DNA of 64,000 nucleotides, from positions 216,433 to 280,432 of the forward strand of contig NZ_JWIG01000021.1 of NCBI RefSeq assembly GCF_000814675.1, in the 5' to 3' direction. Origin of the DNA: Pseudoalteromonas distincta. Lineage in GTDB: Bacteria; Pseudomonadota; Gammaproteobacteria; Enterobacterales; Alteromonadaceae. Both the position numbers and the translations under genes were made by a program. Under the pieces are notes generated by a model. That model was not told where the DNA came from, did no database searches, and saw only the letters and a program-made list of their open reading frames with translations. Positions 1 through 8,815 of this stretch are shown here, piece after piece; within the stretch, counting starts at the first letter, position 1, and each line of letters opens with the position of its first letter.

Positions 1-19
1 GTTAAACAAAAATAGAGTA

Positions 20-670
20 ATGCCTAACTGGACTGCCTTAACACTCTGGCTAATGGTACTTGCCAGCGCCTTTGCTTATCGTATGGACGAATACGCAACC
101 ATAGTGATTTGTATAATGCCATTTTTATGGTTGCCCCTAGTTAGTTACATTGAGCAAACCGATATAAGTAAAGAAGCCCTACATTACAACTCATACTGGC
201 GAATTAGACAGTATTTAATCTCGCTTGCGTTTGCACCTCTATTATTTTTAGGCGTACTTCAAGAAGTAAATATTTTACCCAATGCTGCAATTATAAAAGG
301 CGATAGTTTATGGCCTTACCAAGTACACTTTTTAAAACGTAATCGCCTAACACCTGAAAACGAAGAAATACTTTATTTTTATAGCGATGCAGTATTTGAT
401 TACCGAGAAGACGGTAACGGAATAACCGAGAACTATATTTTTAGTTACTACAAAAACGATGACGGTAAGCTTGAATCAGATCTTAGTCACTTTAAAGACA
501 TAGAAAAAATAGAAACCACATACGGTAAAACCAAACTTGATAACACAAGCATTAAAGTAATAAAAACTGACGGTAGTGATTTCTTGCTCATTGTAGGGCG
601 TCTAAACAAGCAGGATAAAGTACTAGTGGAGCAGATTAATTTACGTATAACAGCAAATAAAGTGCGTTAG
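20..670 (+). CDS. hypothetical membrane protein
   Basis: I do not recognise this 216-residue protein. The first ~95 residues contain three hydrophobic stretches (about 5-20, 25-45 and 70-90) separated by a short charged segment. The rest is a soluble, charged domain ending in a strand-rich segment with a conserved-looking IKVIKTDGSDFLLIVG stretch, so it probably sits in the inner membrane with a cytoplasmic C-terminal domain. The ATG at 20 follows a purine-rich ATAGAG. It begins 19 bases into the window, so upstream operon partners cannot be seen. The 3' end is followed by about 260 bases of AT-rich DNA with no obvious gene. Confidence 0.6.
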   Translation: MPNWTALTLWLMVLASAFAYRMDEYATIVICIMPFLWLPLVSYIEQTDISKEALHYNSYWRIRQYLISLAFAPLLFLGVLQEVNILPNAAIIKGDSLWPYQVHFLKRNRLTPENEEILYFYSDAVFDYREDGNGITENYIFSYYKNDDGKLESDLSHFKDIEKIETTYGKTKLDNTSIKVIKTDGSDFLLIVGRLNKQDKVLVEQINLRITANKVR

Positions 671-931
671 TGGCTTAAAATATCCAGTTAAGTACGAATA
701 TTTTTAGCCATAAATTAAAGGCTGTTGATCTTTAGGGGCTAAGGTTTTACAAGCAATGCTTTTATAATAAAAATCCATATCAAATTATTTAATAAGTATT
801 AAGCATCTATTTTTTATTCTTAATTGTTCAACCAAAGTAAGTATTTTTATTAAATGTCAGTGCTAACTAGCCGATTTATATATGAATAAAAAACAAACTC
901 ACCAATAATAAGAATTATTTGCATTTAGATA

Positions 932-960
932 TTGACAGATAGTTAGATCTAACTGATAAT
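932..960 (+). promoter_or_regulatory. sigma-70-type promoter with palindromic spacer
   Basis: TTGACA at 932-937 and GATAAT at 955-960 are separated by exactly 17 bases, close to the sigma-70 consensus. The spacer carries a perfect 14-bp palindrome (AGTTAGATCTAACT, 941-954), a plausible operator for a dimeric repressor. No open reading frame follows within 250 bases. The transcript would run into the terminator at 1161-1185. Promoter status is inferred from the sequence only. Confidence 0.6.
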
Positions 961-966
961 CAATAT

Positions 967-1185
967 CAACAAGACGGATTGCATACCACTTGTTAAGGAA
1001 TGAATTGATTTGTTTCTCGACCCTGAAACAACGTGTGGCGCACGTAAACAGCTATGGTTACTTGTTATGAACCGCAACGCCCCTTGATGTTGATGATGAG
1101 TAACCGCCCTACTATTTTACTTGCTACATTGCTCATATCGGTGACGGTAGATATGAAACTAAAAAAGCCCTTACGGGCTTTTTTT
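967..1185 (+). ncRNA. candidate structured small RNA
   Basis: A transcript started by the promoter at 932-960 and stopped at 1161-1185 would be about 215 nt and has no convincing reading frame. It contains several perfect short stems: ACGTG/CACGT at 1031-1045, GGTTACT (1056-1062) with AGTAACC (1099-1105), and CATATC (1134-1139) with GATATG (1150-1155), before the terminator. It does not resemble 6S, Spot 42, GcvB or CsrB as I know them. Both ends are estimates. It could instead be a relic or a leader without function. Confidence 0.45.
1161..1185. terminator. bidirectional intrinsic terminator
   Basis: AAAAAAGCCC-TTAC-GGGCTTTTTTT forms a strong hairpin with A and T tracts on both sides. It can end the candidate small RNA from the left and rbgA, whose stop codon is at 1224, from the right. 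Confidence 0.8.
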
Positions 1186-1223
1186 ATGTCTGTAATTTAG
1201 TTGGTTAAATTAAACTAAATCAA

Positions 1224-2177
1224 TTAACGACGGTTTTTACGTGCGCGTGCTCGGCGTTGTTTTTTCTCTTCTTCTTTAGCTGCTTTTTTAGCTTCTGCTG
1301 CAGCGCGTAAACCAGCAACCATTACTTCTTCTTCCTCACGCATTTGCGGAGTTTCCATAGTAATACGGCCAATGATACCGTCGCGTAATTCGTTGATTAG
1401 TATTTCAGACATTTTGTATGTGTCTATTTGATTGCCACCACGAATACAGCCACGTTTTTTACCCGCCATTTCAACAAATTCCCAATCACTTTGTGGTAAT
1501 TCATCTATTTTATAACGCGCTTTTAATAACTCAGGGTATGCACGCAATAGGTACTCAGCTGTGTAACTTGCTACTTCTTCATACTCAAGTGCTGTATCAC
1601 GAATGGCACCGGTAGCGCCTAAGCGGTAACCTGAGTTTTCGTTTTCTACTTTTGGCCACAGCATACCTGGCGTATCGTAAAGCATAATACCGTCTTCAAG
1701 CTTAATGCGTTGTTGTGCTTTAGTAACAGCAGGCTCATTACCTGTTTTTGCAACTATACGCCCAGCCAATACATTAATTAACGTAGATTTACCCACGTTA
1801 GGAATACCCATGATCATGGCTTTAATTTGCTTATCTGCACCCACTTTATGCGGCACTAGCTTTTTACAAAGCTCATTAATACGGTGTACTTCAGCTGCTT
1901 TATCATGCCCAAAAGAAATCGCTTTAACACCGTTTTCTTGCTCAAAATAATCTTTCCAGATTTGAGTCATTTTAGGATCAGCTAAATCAGCTTTGTTCAA
2001 AATTTTGATGACCGGCTTACCTTCACGCAAGGTTGCCACCATCGGGTTTTCACTACTGTAGGGAATGCGCGCATCAAGCACTTCAATGATCACATCCATT
2101 TGTGGCATTATTTCTTTAATTTCATTGCGGGCTTTATTCATGTGCCCAGGGAACCACTGTATTCCTGCTCTACTCAT
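1224..2177 (-). CDS. rbgA: ribosome biogenesis GTPase RbgA (YlqF)
   Basis: A circularly permuted GTPase that acts in late assembly of the 50S ribosomal subunit. From the ATG at 2177 it has 317 residues. The motifs run in permuted order: G4 LNKADL, then G1 GIPNVGKST, then G3 DTPGM. The tail is arginine-rich (RRARARKNRR), as expected for an RNA-binding protein. The family normally starts MAIQWFPGHM or similar. Here the first five residues read MSRAG because an element has inserted at codons 4-8, and the original start lies 18.6 kb away at 20742. The frame extends upstream to 2306, but that part is element DNA overlapping the integrase arm sites. The start at 2177 has only a weak AAAGGT about 13 bases upstream. 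The protein looks intact. Confidence 0.93.
   Translation of the reverse strand: MSRAGIQWFPGHMNKARNEIKEIMPQMDVIIEVLDARIPYSSENPMVATLREGKPVIKILNKADLADPKMTQIWKDYFEQENGVKAISFGHDKAAEVHRINELCKKLVPHKVGADKQIKAMIMGIPNVGKSTLINVLAGRIVAKTGNEPAVTKAQQRIKLEDGIMLYDTPGMLWPKVENENSGYRLGATGAIRDTALEYEEVASYTAEYLLRAYPELLKARYKIDELPQSDWEFVEMAGKKRGCIRGGNQIDTYKMSEILINELRDGIIGRITMETPQMREEEEVMVAGLRAAAEAKKAAKEEEKKQRRARARKNRR
2146..2159. other. left attachment site core (attL)
   Basis: CCAGGGAACCACTG, identical to 20720-20733. It lies in the 5' coding part of rbgA (codons for QWFPG). To its left rbgA continues in frame; to its right the sequence belongs to the element. Confidence 0.8.
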
Positions 2178-2212
2178 TTGATTTATATGACCTTTAATTT
2201 CAGGCCGTAGGC

Positions 2213-2238
2213 CATGGGTACTAATGTGGGTACTAAAA
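2213..2238 (+). repeat. arm-type integrase repeats, left end
   Basis: Two direct copies of TGGGTACTAA (2215-2224 and 2227-2236), spaced 12 bp. The 26-bp block differs at one position from 20579-20604. GGGTAC-type repeats near P4-family attachment sites are usually integrase arm sites, which is inferred here from position. Confidence 0.65.
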
Positions 2239-2398
2239 GTAAAACTATGCTTTTGTACTTTCGTTTCTGCAAATAGTTTACTACAAAATCGGCCTTGAAC
2301 TCCCATAGAAAATAAAAACGATAAACTTAAAGTGGTTTATAAACTTTAGATACCAACTATAAAAAATTAGTAAAGCACTATACCAACCACAGTCTTAG

Positions 2399-2659
2399 CT
2401 AAAAAATTCCTTTAAACGTACCAAGAATATAGTTTAGATATAACAATGCTCCAATGATTGCACTTGGAAATTTTAGGTACCATTTAACATCGCTGCTTAA
2501 AATCATAATGAATATCATAATAGGTAGACTAAGTAGTACACCACCAAACCATCCTTTGAAACCTCCTATAAAGCCATCACCCATAAAGCCTATTACAGCA
2601 AATGTAGCGGCAAAACCAAACATTATAATAAAAGGTATTTTTTCTAATAACTTGTCCAT
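2399..2659 (-). CDS. small hydrophobic membrane protein
   Basis: 86 residues, not recognised. Three hydrophobic segments (about 8-27, 38-55 and 63-80) are joined by glycine-rich turns (GDGFIGGFKGWFGG). This suggests a small polytopic inner-membrane protein. It starts 14 bases after the lipoprotein gene at 2674-3327, so the two are probably co-transcribed and may act together. It is the last gene before rbgA at the left end of the element, so read-through from it could help express rbgA. Confidence 0.6.
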   Translation of the reverse strand: MDKLLEKIPFIIMFGFAATFAVIGFMGDGFIGGFKGWFGGVLLSLPIMIFIMILSSDVKWYLKFPSAIIGALLYLNYILGTFKGIF

Positions 2660-2673
2660 TAAAACAACCTTCC

Positions 2674-3327
2674 TTAGTAATTGCAGCTATATTCAGATGG
2701 CATATCAACCGAGTATTTATATTCCTTCGGCTCTTTAAAATTTAAACGATCTATTGTCTGTGCTATCAAAAACTCATACATGCCACGATCTGAACAACCC
2801 TCTTGGCTTGAAGAGGAAAAACTAAATAATATTTTTTCATCTGAATTTACAGAAAACCAATTTGTAGAAAAGTAGTAATTAGTGAAGTATCCCGTATTAG
2901 TTGAACTACCTGTTATACCTAATGTTTTTTGTTTATTTTGAGTACAAAAAGTACCTGTACAATTGATAGTAGAGTAACCACTATCAATTAAACCATAATT
3001 TGATGTTTCATACTGATATGAGCCATTACTTTTACTAACGTTAATATAAACAACAGCATCAAAGTTAACTCCAGGTACTGGAAGGTCTTTATAGGAATAT
3101 ACATTTTTAAACCCTCTCTGCTTCAGTGAGTAAATAACGTGATCGATATAATATTTAGATTCAAGAGTGTTAAAATTCTCACCTTGTGCTGCAAAAACAG
3201 CGATATAAGTATCTGTATAAAACTTAAAGTTAGGATCAACTTGAGAAGAGTAACTCGCTTGCATAGTAGATTTACAAGATGCAATGAAGATAAGAAAAGT
3301 AAAAATGATTAGATGCTGAATGCGCAC
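2674..3327 (-). CDS. lipoprotein, DUF4136-like
   Basis: 217 residues. The N-terminus is a lipoprotein signal peptide (MRIQHLIIFTFLIFIASC, with the lipidated cysteine at about 18). The mature part begins with the pattern of DUF4136-type lipoproteins: a VDPNFKFYTDTYIAVF strand, a region about an independently movable helix (YYIDHVIYSLKQRGF), then a segment like DAVVYINVS. Two cysteines in CTGTFC and others near the end may form disulfides. The function of this family is unknown. It precedes the small membrane protein at 2399-2659, apparently in one transcript. As the leftmost cargo it may be a passenger without a defence role. Confidence 0.6.
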   Translation of the reverse strand: MRIQHLIIFTFLIFIASCKSTMQASYSSQVDPNFKFYTDTYIAVFAAQGENFNTLESKYYIDHVIYSLKQRGFKNVYSYKDLPVPGVNFDAVVYINVSKSNGSYQYETSNYGLIDSGYSTINCTGTFCTQNKQKTLGITGSSTNTGYFTNYYFSTNWFSVNSDEKILFSFSSSSQEGCSDRGMYEFLIAQTIDRLNFKEPKEYKYSVDMPSEYSCNY

Positions 3328-3477
3328 AATGCAGTCCTTTATAATTAGCGTTATTATATTGTATTTTATAAAGGTAACAATGTGAAGTTAGCTGCTTTTG
3401 TATAACTCTAGAGGTCAGAGCTATAAAGCTGGGGAATATTGAGCCGATTGGGCCTTATCGTTCAGCAATACTGCATA

Positions 3478-3502
3478 AAAGGGAAGCATCACGCTTCCCT
3501 TT
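3478..3502. terminator. terminator after the darG-like gene
   Basis: AAAGGGAAGC-ATCAC-GCTTCCCTTT is a perfect 10-bp stem lying just beyond the stop of the macrodomain gene at 3512. It closes the long minus-strand restriction operon. Confidence 0.8.
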
Positions 3503-3511
3503 AAAATAGCT

Positions 3512-4579
3512 TTAAGCTGTTTGTGCTTTTAAATTCAACCAGTCCTCTTGTTTTAGTTTGTTCCAAGCAGCAAGAATATGGGCGGGCTTCATTTGTGACT
3601 TTCGAGCATTCCAGCTATGTACTGTATTTATAAGCTCTTCATCAGTAATACTATTGCCTTCTAGCTCATTCGTTGCAACCCAGTGCACAGTTGAAAGCAG
3701 CTCCATACCGTTTTGCGACTCAAAGCCTTCTATTAGCCTGGCTACTTTATCAAATCGTTGTTTTGTGTTTGGGCATTCTTGCAAATAGTTAATTGCTTCG
3801 ATAGCCGCATCATCTTTTAACTCTATAGGCGTATCAGGCTTATTTATACCATCTGCATAACCAGTAATAAAGTGGCCTTCCATTTTATCTAACACATGGC
3901 GAAGTACATCGGCATAAGGGCCATAATGATGTTTTTGAAATATCACCTTGTTTAAAGGCTCACCTGCCGCTGTTAAAAAATAAACAAGCTTTTGTACTTC
4001 TAATAGCGATAAGCGATAACCAAACCCTGTAGAGGTATAACGTTCTATCAAACCTAGCACTGCGGCTCTACCGAGTGTCATTTCAGGTCTTTTAGTTTTA
4101 TTAGGCATCGCCTGGGCCGTTGGAGCATTTTGTGGCGGGTATACACGCCATTCAACATCTGGCAATTCACTTAAAGAGTTGTGTATAAGTGAATCAACAG
4201 CATGCCAATCTAGGCCCCCTAAACCACTTCCCAGTGCTGGTAAAGCGACAGATTTAAGCCCTAATCGCTTTACTTCAGCTTTTAGGCTGTTCAACCCTTG
4301 CTCTATATATTCAAGCTTAGAACTACCTTTCCAGTGCGCTTTAGTAGGAAAGTTAATAATATAAAATGGTGCATTAATAGAGTTAAGCTCAACAGTTAAC
4401 ACTTCACCTGTTACCAGCTTTTTATCATCACAGGCCTTTTTGTATACTTTAAAGTTATCAGGAAAGGCCTTTTTAAACTGCAAAGCAAGCCCTTTACCCA
4501 TTACCCCTACAGTATTAACTGTGTTGATAATAGCATCAGCTTGATCATGTAAAATATTGCCTGTTTGATAAGTAATCAT
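3512..4579 (-). CDS. darG: DarG-like macrodomain antitoxin, orphan
   Basis: 355 residues. Residues 1-155 form a macrodomain with the NTVNTVGVMGKGLA loop (19-32) and the FPTKAHW segment. Its lysine is residue 80, the position of the catalytic lysine in characterised DarG, which removes ADP-ribose from DNA. Residues ~165-355 match the DarG C-terminal half that binds DarT. In known systems DarG is encoded beside the toxin DarT, a DNA ADP-ribosyltransferase of ~200 residues. No such gene is visible here or elsewhere in the element. The upstream neighbour is hsdR (76 bp away), so this gene appears to be the tail of the restriction operon. It has a ribosome binding site (GAGGTTAAG before the ATG). 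An intact repair or anti-toxin activity is likely; its partner is unknown. Confidence 0.85.
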   Translation of the reverse strand: MITYQTGNILHDQADAIINTVNTVGVMGKGLALQFKKAFPDNFKVYKKACDDKKLVTGEVLTVELNSINAPFYIINFPTKAHWKGSSKLEYIEQGLNSLKAEVKRLGLKSVALPALGSGLGGLDWHAVDSLIHNSLSELPDVEWRVYPPQNAPTAQAMPNKTKRPEMTLGRAAVLGLIERYTSTGFGYRLSLLEVQKLVYFLTAAGEPLNKVIFQKHHYGPYADVLRHVLDKMEGHFITGYADGINKPDTPIELKDDAAIEAINYLQECPNTKQRFDKVARLIEGFESQNGMELLSTVHWVATNELEGNSITDEELINTVHSWNARKSQMKPAHILAAWNKLKQEDWLNLKAQTA

Positions 4580-4655
4580 CTTAACCTCAGTAGTACCACT
4601 GCGGTCTAACTACGACCTCAGGTTTATGCTGTACGGTTTGTATATATTTACGCCC

Positions 4656-7600
4656 CTAAACCTGCCCACCCACACCTTTGAATTTTTCAACAAAAGCGGC
4701 AATTTTCTGAAAAACCGTTTGCTTCTGGGTTCGGTACTGTGGGTTTAATGGGCTAAGTTTGGGCAGCGCCTCATTCAGCGCAGTACCATTTTCAGAGGCG
4801 TACTCACGTTTAAGTGATGACGCAATATAGCGTTTGGCAGCATCGATATTGAGCTTTTCAGAGGCAATAATAGCATCGGCTTCGCGTTTTTGTTCTGCTT
4901 GAGCGAACTTGAAAAAGGCGTCGATAATGCTGGCTTTGTCATTGATCTCATCTAGGTTTGTCTGGTTAATAAAATCAACTACTAAGCTCTCTTTAGCTCT
5001 ATTACCAAGGCTACCGCGAATCATACGACGAACTTCTTCTATCAAGCCTTCTTTGCTCTTGTTCTTCTTATTGTGATCAAAAATCAGTTCAAGAATGTAA
5101 TCAAGGTTAATTTCTTGAGATTTAAGCAAATCAACTTCAAAGACCACATCGTCCCAGTCTACCGTTGATTTATCTTTGTCCTGACCTTCTTTATCGCGTC
5201 GCAACCAGTCACGGGTATCATTGTAAGTAGAGCGATAATCTTGAATAGCACGTTCGCTCGGCATATCGATGGTTTGCATTGCCTCGATGTCAGCATCGTC
5301 CAGATAGTACTTTGACTTGAACTCTTTAACAGCTTGTTCATCACTGATATCTAAGCTTTGCAGTGCTTTTAATCCAGCAAACTCATCGTAGTTTTGTAAA
5401 ATATTTTCTGCTTTGAGGTATTCACCAAACAGCTTGGCAAACTCTTTTTTATCTTGTTCTTTTTCAATATTTTCTGGGTTTGGAAAACGTTCTTGCAGCT
5501 CTTTTACAATATCAACAAAACCTCGATGCGCTTGGCCAGTAGCAATATCGTTAAAGCCTTCCATGTATTCTTTGTAGCTCTTCTCCAGCACCACGTTTTT
5601 GGTGTTTTTGTCACCAAACAGGGTTATGGCATCAATGGTCGCCTGTTCCAAGTCACGAAAGGTAACAATATTGCCAAAGGTCTTAGTCGCATCATAAATG
5701 CGGTTAGTGCGAGAAAACGCCTGCATCAAACCGTGATAACGCAAATTTTTATCAACAAACAAGGTGTTGAGCGTCGGTGCATCAAAGCCCGTTAAAAACA
5801 TACCCACCACGATGAGCAAGTCTATTTCTTGGTTCTTAACTCGTTGGGCAAGGTCACGGTAGTAGTTCTGAAAGCCATTACTGTCTACGCCGTAGTTAGA
5901 TTTAAATATGGCGTTGTAATCGTTAATCGCGGCGCTCAAAAACTCTTTTGCGCTACTATTCATGGCATTGACTTCAAAGCTCTCATCTAAAATATCACCA
6001 ATGGCGTCCTGCTCTTCATTAGCAGCAAATGAGAAGATAGTCGCAATGCGCAGAGGTTTACTTGTGGGGCTATTTTCTGCCTCGGCCTGCAATGTTTTGA
6101 AGGTTTCATAGTACGCTTTCGCTGCATCAACACTACTGACCGCAAACATGGCGTTAAACCCTTTTGCACCAGAATAGGCTCGATGAGTTTTCTGGTTAAA
6201 ATGGCTCAGAATATACCGCGAGATTTCACTAATTCGCATGGGATGTAAAAACGCTTTCTTATTCTCGGCGGCACTGAGTTTTTTATCGTCTTGTTCAGTC
6301 TCAATGCTCTTAAATTGCGGACGAACATCGTTATAGTCCACTTTGAATTTAAGTACTTTTTCATCACGAATGGCATCCGTGATAACATATGTATGCAACT
6401 GCTGGCCAAACACGTCGCCCGTGGTTTCTGCACCCAAGGCGTTTTCAGGGAAAATTGGCGTACCGGTAAAGCCAAACTGGTAGTACTTTTTGAATTTCTT
6501 CTTGAGGTTTTTTTGCGCCTCACCGAACTGGCTTCGATGACACTCATCAAAAATAAACACCACTTGCTTGTTGTATATCGCTAAATCGCTCTCATTCTTT
6601 ATTAAATTGTTGAGCTTTTGAATAGTGGTAACAACAATCTTGTTATCGTCTTTATCCAGGTTGCTTTTTAGCCCTGCGGTACTGTCTGAACCATTCACAC
6701 TATCAGGCGAAAATCGCTGATATTCTTTCATAGTTTGAAAATCGAGATCTTTTCTGTCTACCACAAAAAAGACTTTATCAATACAGTCTAAATCGGTTGC
6801 CAAACGTGCCGCTTTAAAACTGGTGAGTGTTTTGCCTGAACCCGTGGTGTGCCAAATATACCCGCCGCTTTCAGGCTTAGCCCAATCTTTAGCGTTAAAC
6901 GCGCTCTTTATCTTCCATAAAATACGCTCTGTGGCAGCAATCTGGTAGGGGCGCATGACCAACAAAGTATTGCTAACGTCAAACACCGAGTAACGCAAGA
7001 TCACTTCAAGCAACGTCTCTTTCTGGAAAAAAGTAGCCGTGAAATCTTTTAAATCCTTAATAAGCGTATTGTCAGATTTTGCCCAGTTCATCGTAAAGTC
7101 GAAGCTGTTTTTGTCACGCTTGGTGGTATTGGCAAAATAGCGCGTGTCGGTGCCATTAGAGATCACAAACAGCTGCAAGAACTTGTACAGTGAGTTCTCC
7201 GCATTAAAACTTTCTTTACTGTAGCGATGTATTTGGTTAAACGCCTCGCGGATCGCCACACCCCGTTTTTTCAGTTCAATTTGCACCAAAGGCAAACCAT
7301 TGACCAAAATCGTCACATCGTAGCGGTTGGCATGGCTTCCCGTTTGTTCAAACTGCTTAATCACCTGCACTCTGTTGCGAGCAATCGTCTTCTTATCGAA
7401 CAAGTAGATGTTTTCTATATGGCCATCATCAAAGACAAAATCGAAGATATAGTCACTGTGTACCTTGCGGGTTTTGTCGAGAATATTGTCGCTTGGTGTG
7501 TTCAGGTACTGATCGCAAAAGCGAACCCATTCGGCATCAGTAAACTCAACTTTATTGAGCGCTTGTAGCTGTTTGCGCACATTCACCATCATGGCATCAG

Positions 7601-7769
7601 GCGTGGTTAGCGCAGGTAAATACTCATAGCCCTGATTTTTTAGGTCCTGAATCAGCTCTCGCTCTAAATCACCTTCGCTCTGAAAGTTTTCTGCTACTTT
7701 CCTGTCTTTAGTGTATTTATCTAAAACAATAAAATTATTGGATTCTGCCACTGTTTTATAAGTCGTCAT
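4656..7769 (-). CDS. hsdR: type IC restriction endonuclease subunit HsdR
   Basis: 1037 residues, essentially the length of EcoR124I HsdR (1038). This is the motor and nuclease subunit: it translocates DNA with ATP and cleaves when motors stall. The nuclease triad falls at D151, E165 and K167 (QIELKKRG), the same numbering as EcoR124I. The Walker A motif TTGSGKT ends at K313-T314, also the same numbering. The DEAD-like box is [10 protein letters not shown], followed by FGFTGTPIF and MLTGFDAP helicase motifs. Its start overlaps the rhuM stop by four bases (ATGA). The sequence appears intact. It is the fifth gene of hsdM-hsdS-prrC-rhuM-hsdR and is followed by the DarG-like gene. Confidence 0.97.
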   Translation of the reverse strand: MTTYKTVAESNNFIVLDKYTKDRKVAENFQSEGDLERELIQDLKNQGYEYLPALTTPDAMMVNVRKQLQALNKVEFTDAEWVRFCDQYLNTPSDNILDKTRKVHSDYIFDFVFDDGHIENIYLFDKKTIARNRVQVIKQFEQTGSHANRYDVTILVNGLPLVQIELKKRGVAIREAFNQIHRYSKESFNAENSLYKFLQLFVISNGTDTRYFANTTKRDKNSFDFTMNWAKSDNTLIKDLKDFTATFFQKETLLEVILRYSVFDVSNTLLVMRPYQIAATERILWKIKSAFNAKDWAKPESGGYIWHTTGSGKTLTSFKAARLATDLDCIDKVFFVVDRKDLDFQTMKEYQRFSPDSVNGSDSTAGLKSNLDKDDNKIVVTTIQKLNNLIKNESDLAIYNKQVVFIFDECHRSQFGEAQKNLKKKFKKYYQFGFTGTPIFPENALGAETTGDVFGQQLHTYVITDAIRDEKVLKFKVDYNDVRPQFKSIETEQDDKKLSAAENKKAFLHPMRISEISRYILSHFNQKTHRAYSGAKGFNAMFAVSSVDAAKAYYETFKTLQAEAENSPTSKPLRIATIFSFAANEEQDAIGDILDESFEVNAMNSSAKEFLSAAINDYNAIFKSNYGVDSNGFQNYYRDLAQRVKNQEIDLLIVVGMFLTGFDAPTLNTLFVDKNLRYHGLMQAFSRTNRIYDATKTFGNIVTFRDLEQATIDAITLFGDKNTKNVVLEKSYKEYMEGFNDIATGQAHRGFVDIVKELQERFPNPENIEKEQDKKEFAKLFGEYLKAENILQNYDEFAGLKALQSLDISDEQAVKEFKSKYYLDDADIEAMQTIDMPSERAIQDYRSTYNDTRDWLRRDKEGQDKDKSTVDWDDVVFEVDLLKSQEINLDYILELIFDHNKKNKSKEGLIEEVRRMIRGSLGNRAKESLVVDFINQTNLDEINDKASIIDAFFKFAQAEQKREADAIIASEKLNIDAAKRYIASSLKREYASENGTALNEALPKLSPLNPQYRTQKQTVFQKIAAFVEKFKGVGGQV

Positions 7770-8815
7770 TCGTTTACATCCTTTTTCTTACTTCCATGCC
7801 CAAGTAGCTTTTTAACCTCGCGGTCAAAGTCAGATTCTATTTTTTGTTGTTTGTTAAATTGCTCATAAGCTTCATGGGCTTTTTGCTCAGCCGCCTTGCG
7901 GGTTACATTGCCATAGCCTTCTAACACTTGGTACTCATTAAAGGCTAAAAACTTATTCACACTTTCAGCGAAGGCTTCCATGGTAAAAGTATTACGGCGT
8001 TCAATAATACCTTCTATGTAATCAAAAAATGCTGACACAGCGCGTTCGAGCTTTTTAATTTCATCTTCTGCCAGATAGTTTTTCGCAACCGTAGTGTCTG
8101 ATTTAAGTATCCGCCCCTCAGGTGCATTTTTATAAGTTGTCATACCCATTAATGGCTGACTGGCATCGGCTTTAAGTGCAATAATTTCAGCCGCAGTATG
8201 GCCGGTAATCGCAAAGTGAAACTTGTCTTGCACGTGGGCGTAAAATAAACGCGTAGTTTCTGATTTTGCATCGTAATCAATACTGCATTCAGCAAAAATA
8301 TCGGTGATCTGCTGATAAATGCGTCGTTCACTGGCACGAATAGAGCGAACACGCTCTAGCAGTTCTTTAAAATAATCTTTACCAAATAAACGGCCATTCT
8401 TGAGGCGCTCATCATCCATGGCAAAGCCTTTGATGATGTAGTCTTTAATCAACTGTGTTGCCCAAATTCTAAACTGTGTGGCTTGCGCTGAATTAACCCG
8501 ATAACCAACCGAAATAACGGCATCTAGGTTGTAGTACTTCACTGGCTTTGTTTGAGTCTTATCAGCAATAGCACCATGTGCAGTGGTATTTTCCAAAATG
8601 GAAATAACCAGTTCTTCTTGTAATTCGCCACTTTCAAAAATATTTTTCAAATGCTTAGAAATAGCAGGCACACCCACACCAAATAATTCAGCAATACGCT
8701 TTTGGGTCAGCCAAATGGTTTCGCCACTGAGTAATACTTCTACTTTCACATCACCGTTAGGCGCGGTGTAAAGTAAAAATTCAGAAGTTTGATCTTGTAG
8801 GCTGATGTTAGGCAT
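7766..8815 (-). CDS. rhuM: RhuM family protein
   Basis: About 350 residues of the RhuM (virulence-associated) family, whose biochemical role is not established. The N-terminal half contains an HTH-like segment ([25 protein letters not shown]) and the family's [25 protein letters not shown] signature (given here for recognition). The C-terminal half is helical and charged. The ATG at 8815 is preceded by AAGGAG at good spacing and overlaps the prrC stop by eight bases, so I prefer it to the start at 8842. It overlaps hsdR by four bases. RhuM genes often lie inside type I restriction operons, where a regulatory or accessory role is suspected. Confidence 0.88.
   Translation of the reverse strand: MPNISLQDQTSEFLLYTAPNGDVKVEVLLSGETIWLTQKRIAELFGVGVPAISKHLKNIFESGELQEELVISILENTTAHGAIADKTQTKPVKYYNLDAVISVGYRVNSAQATQFRIWATQLIKDYIIKGFAMDDERLKNGRLFGKDYFKELLERVRSIRASERRIYQQITDIFAECSIDYDAKSETTRLFYAHVQDKFHFAITGHTAAEIIALKADASQPLMGMTTYKNAPEGRILKSDTTVAKNYLAEDEIKKLERAVSAFFDYIEGIIERRNTFTMEAFAESVNKFLAFNEYQVLEGYGNVTRKAAEQKAHEAYEQFNKQQKIESDFDREVKKLLGHGSKKKDVNE

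Noticed and set aside
967..1185. 6S RNA (ssrS)
   Set aside because: The 5' and 3' ends do not pair and the 6S core elements are absent; kept as an unassigned small RNA candidate.
2178..2306. N-terminal extension of rbgA (43 residues)
   Set aside because: It lies in element DNA, overlaps the integrase arm repeats and does not resemble RbgA. The ATG at 2177 gives the family start.
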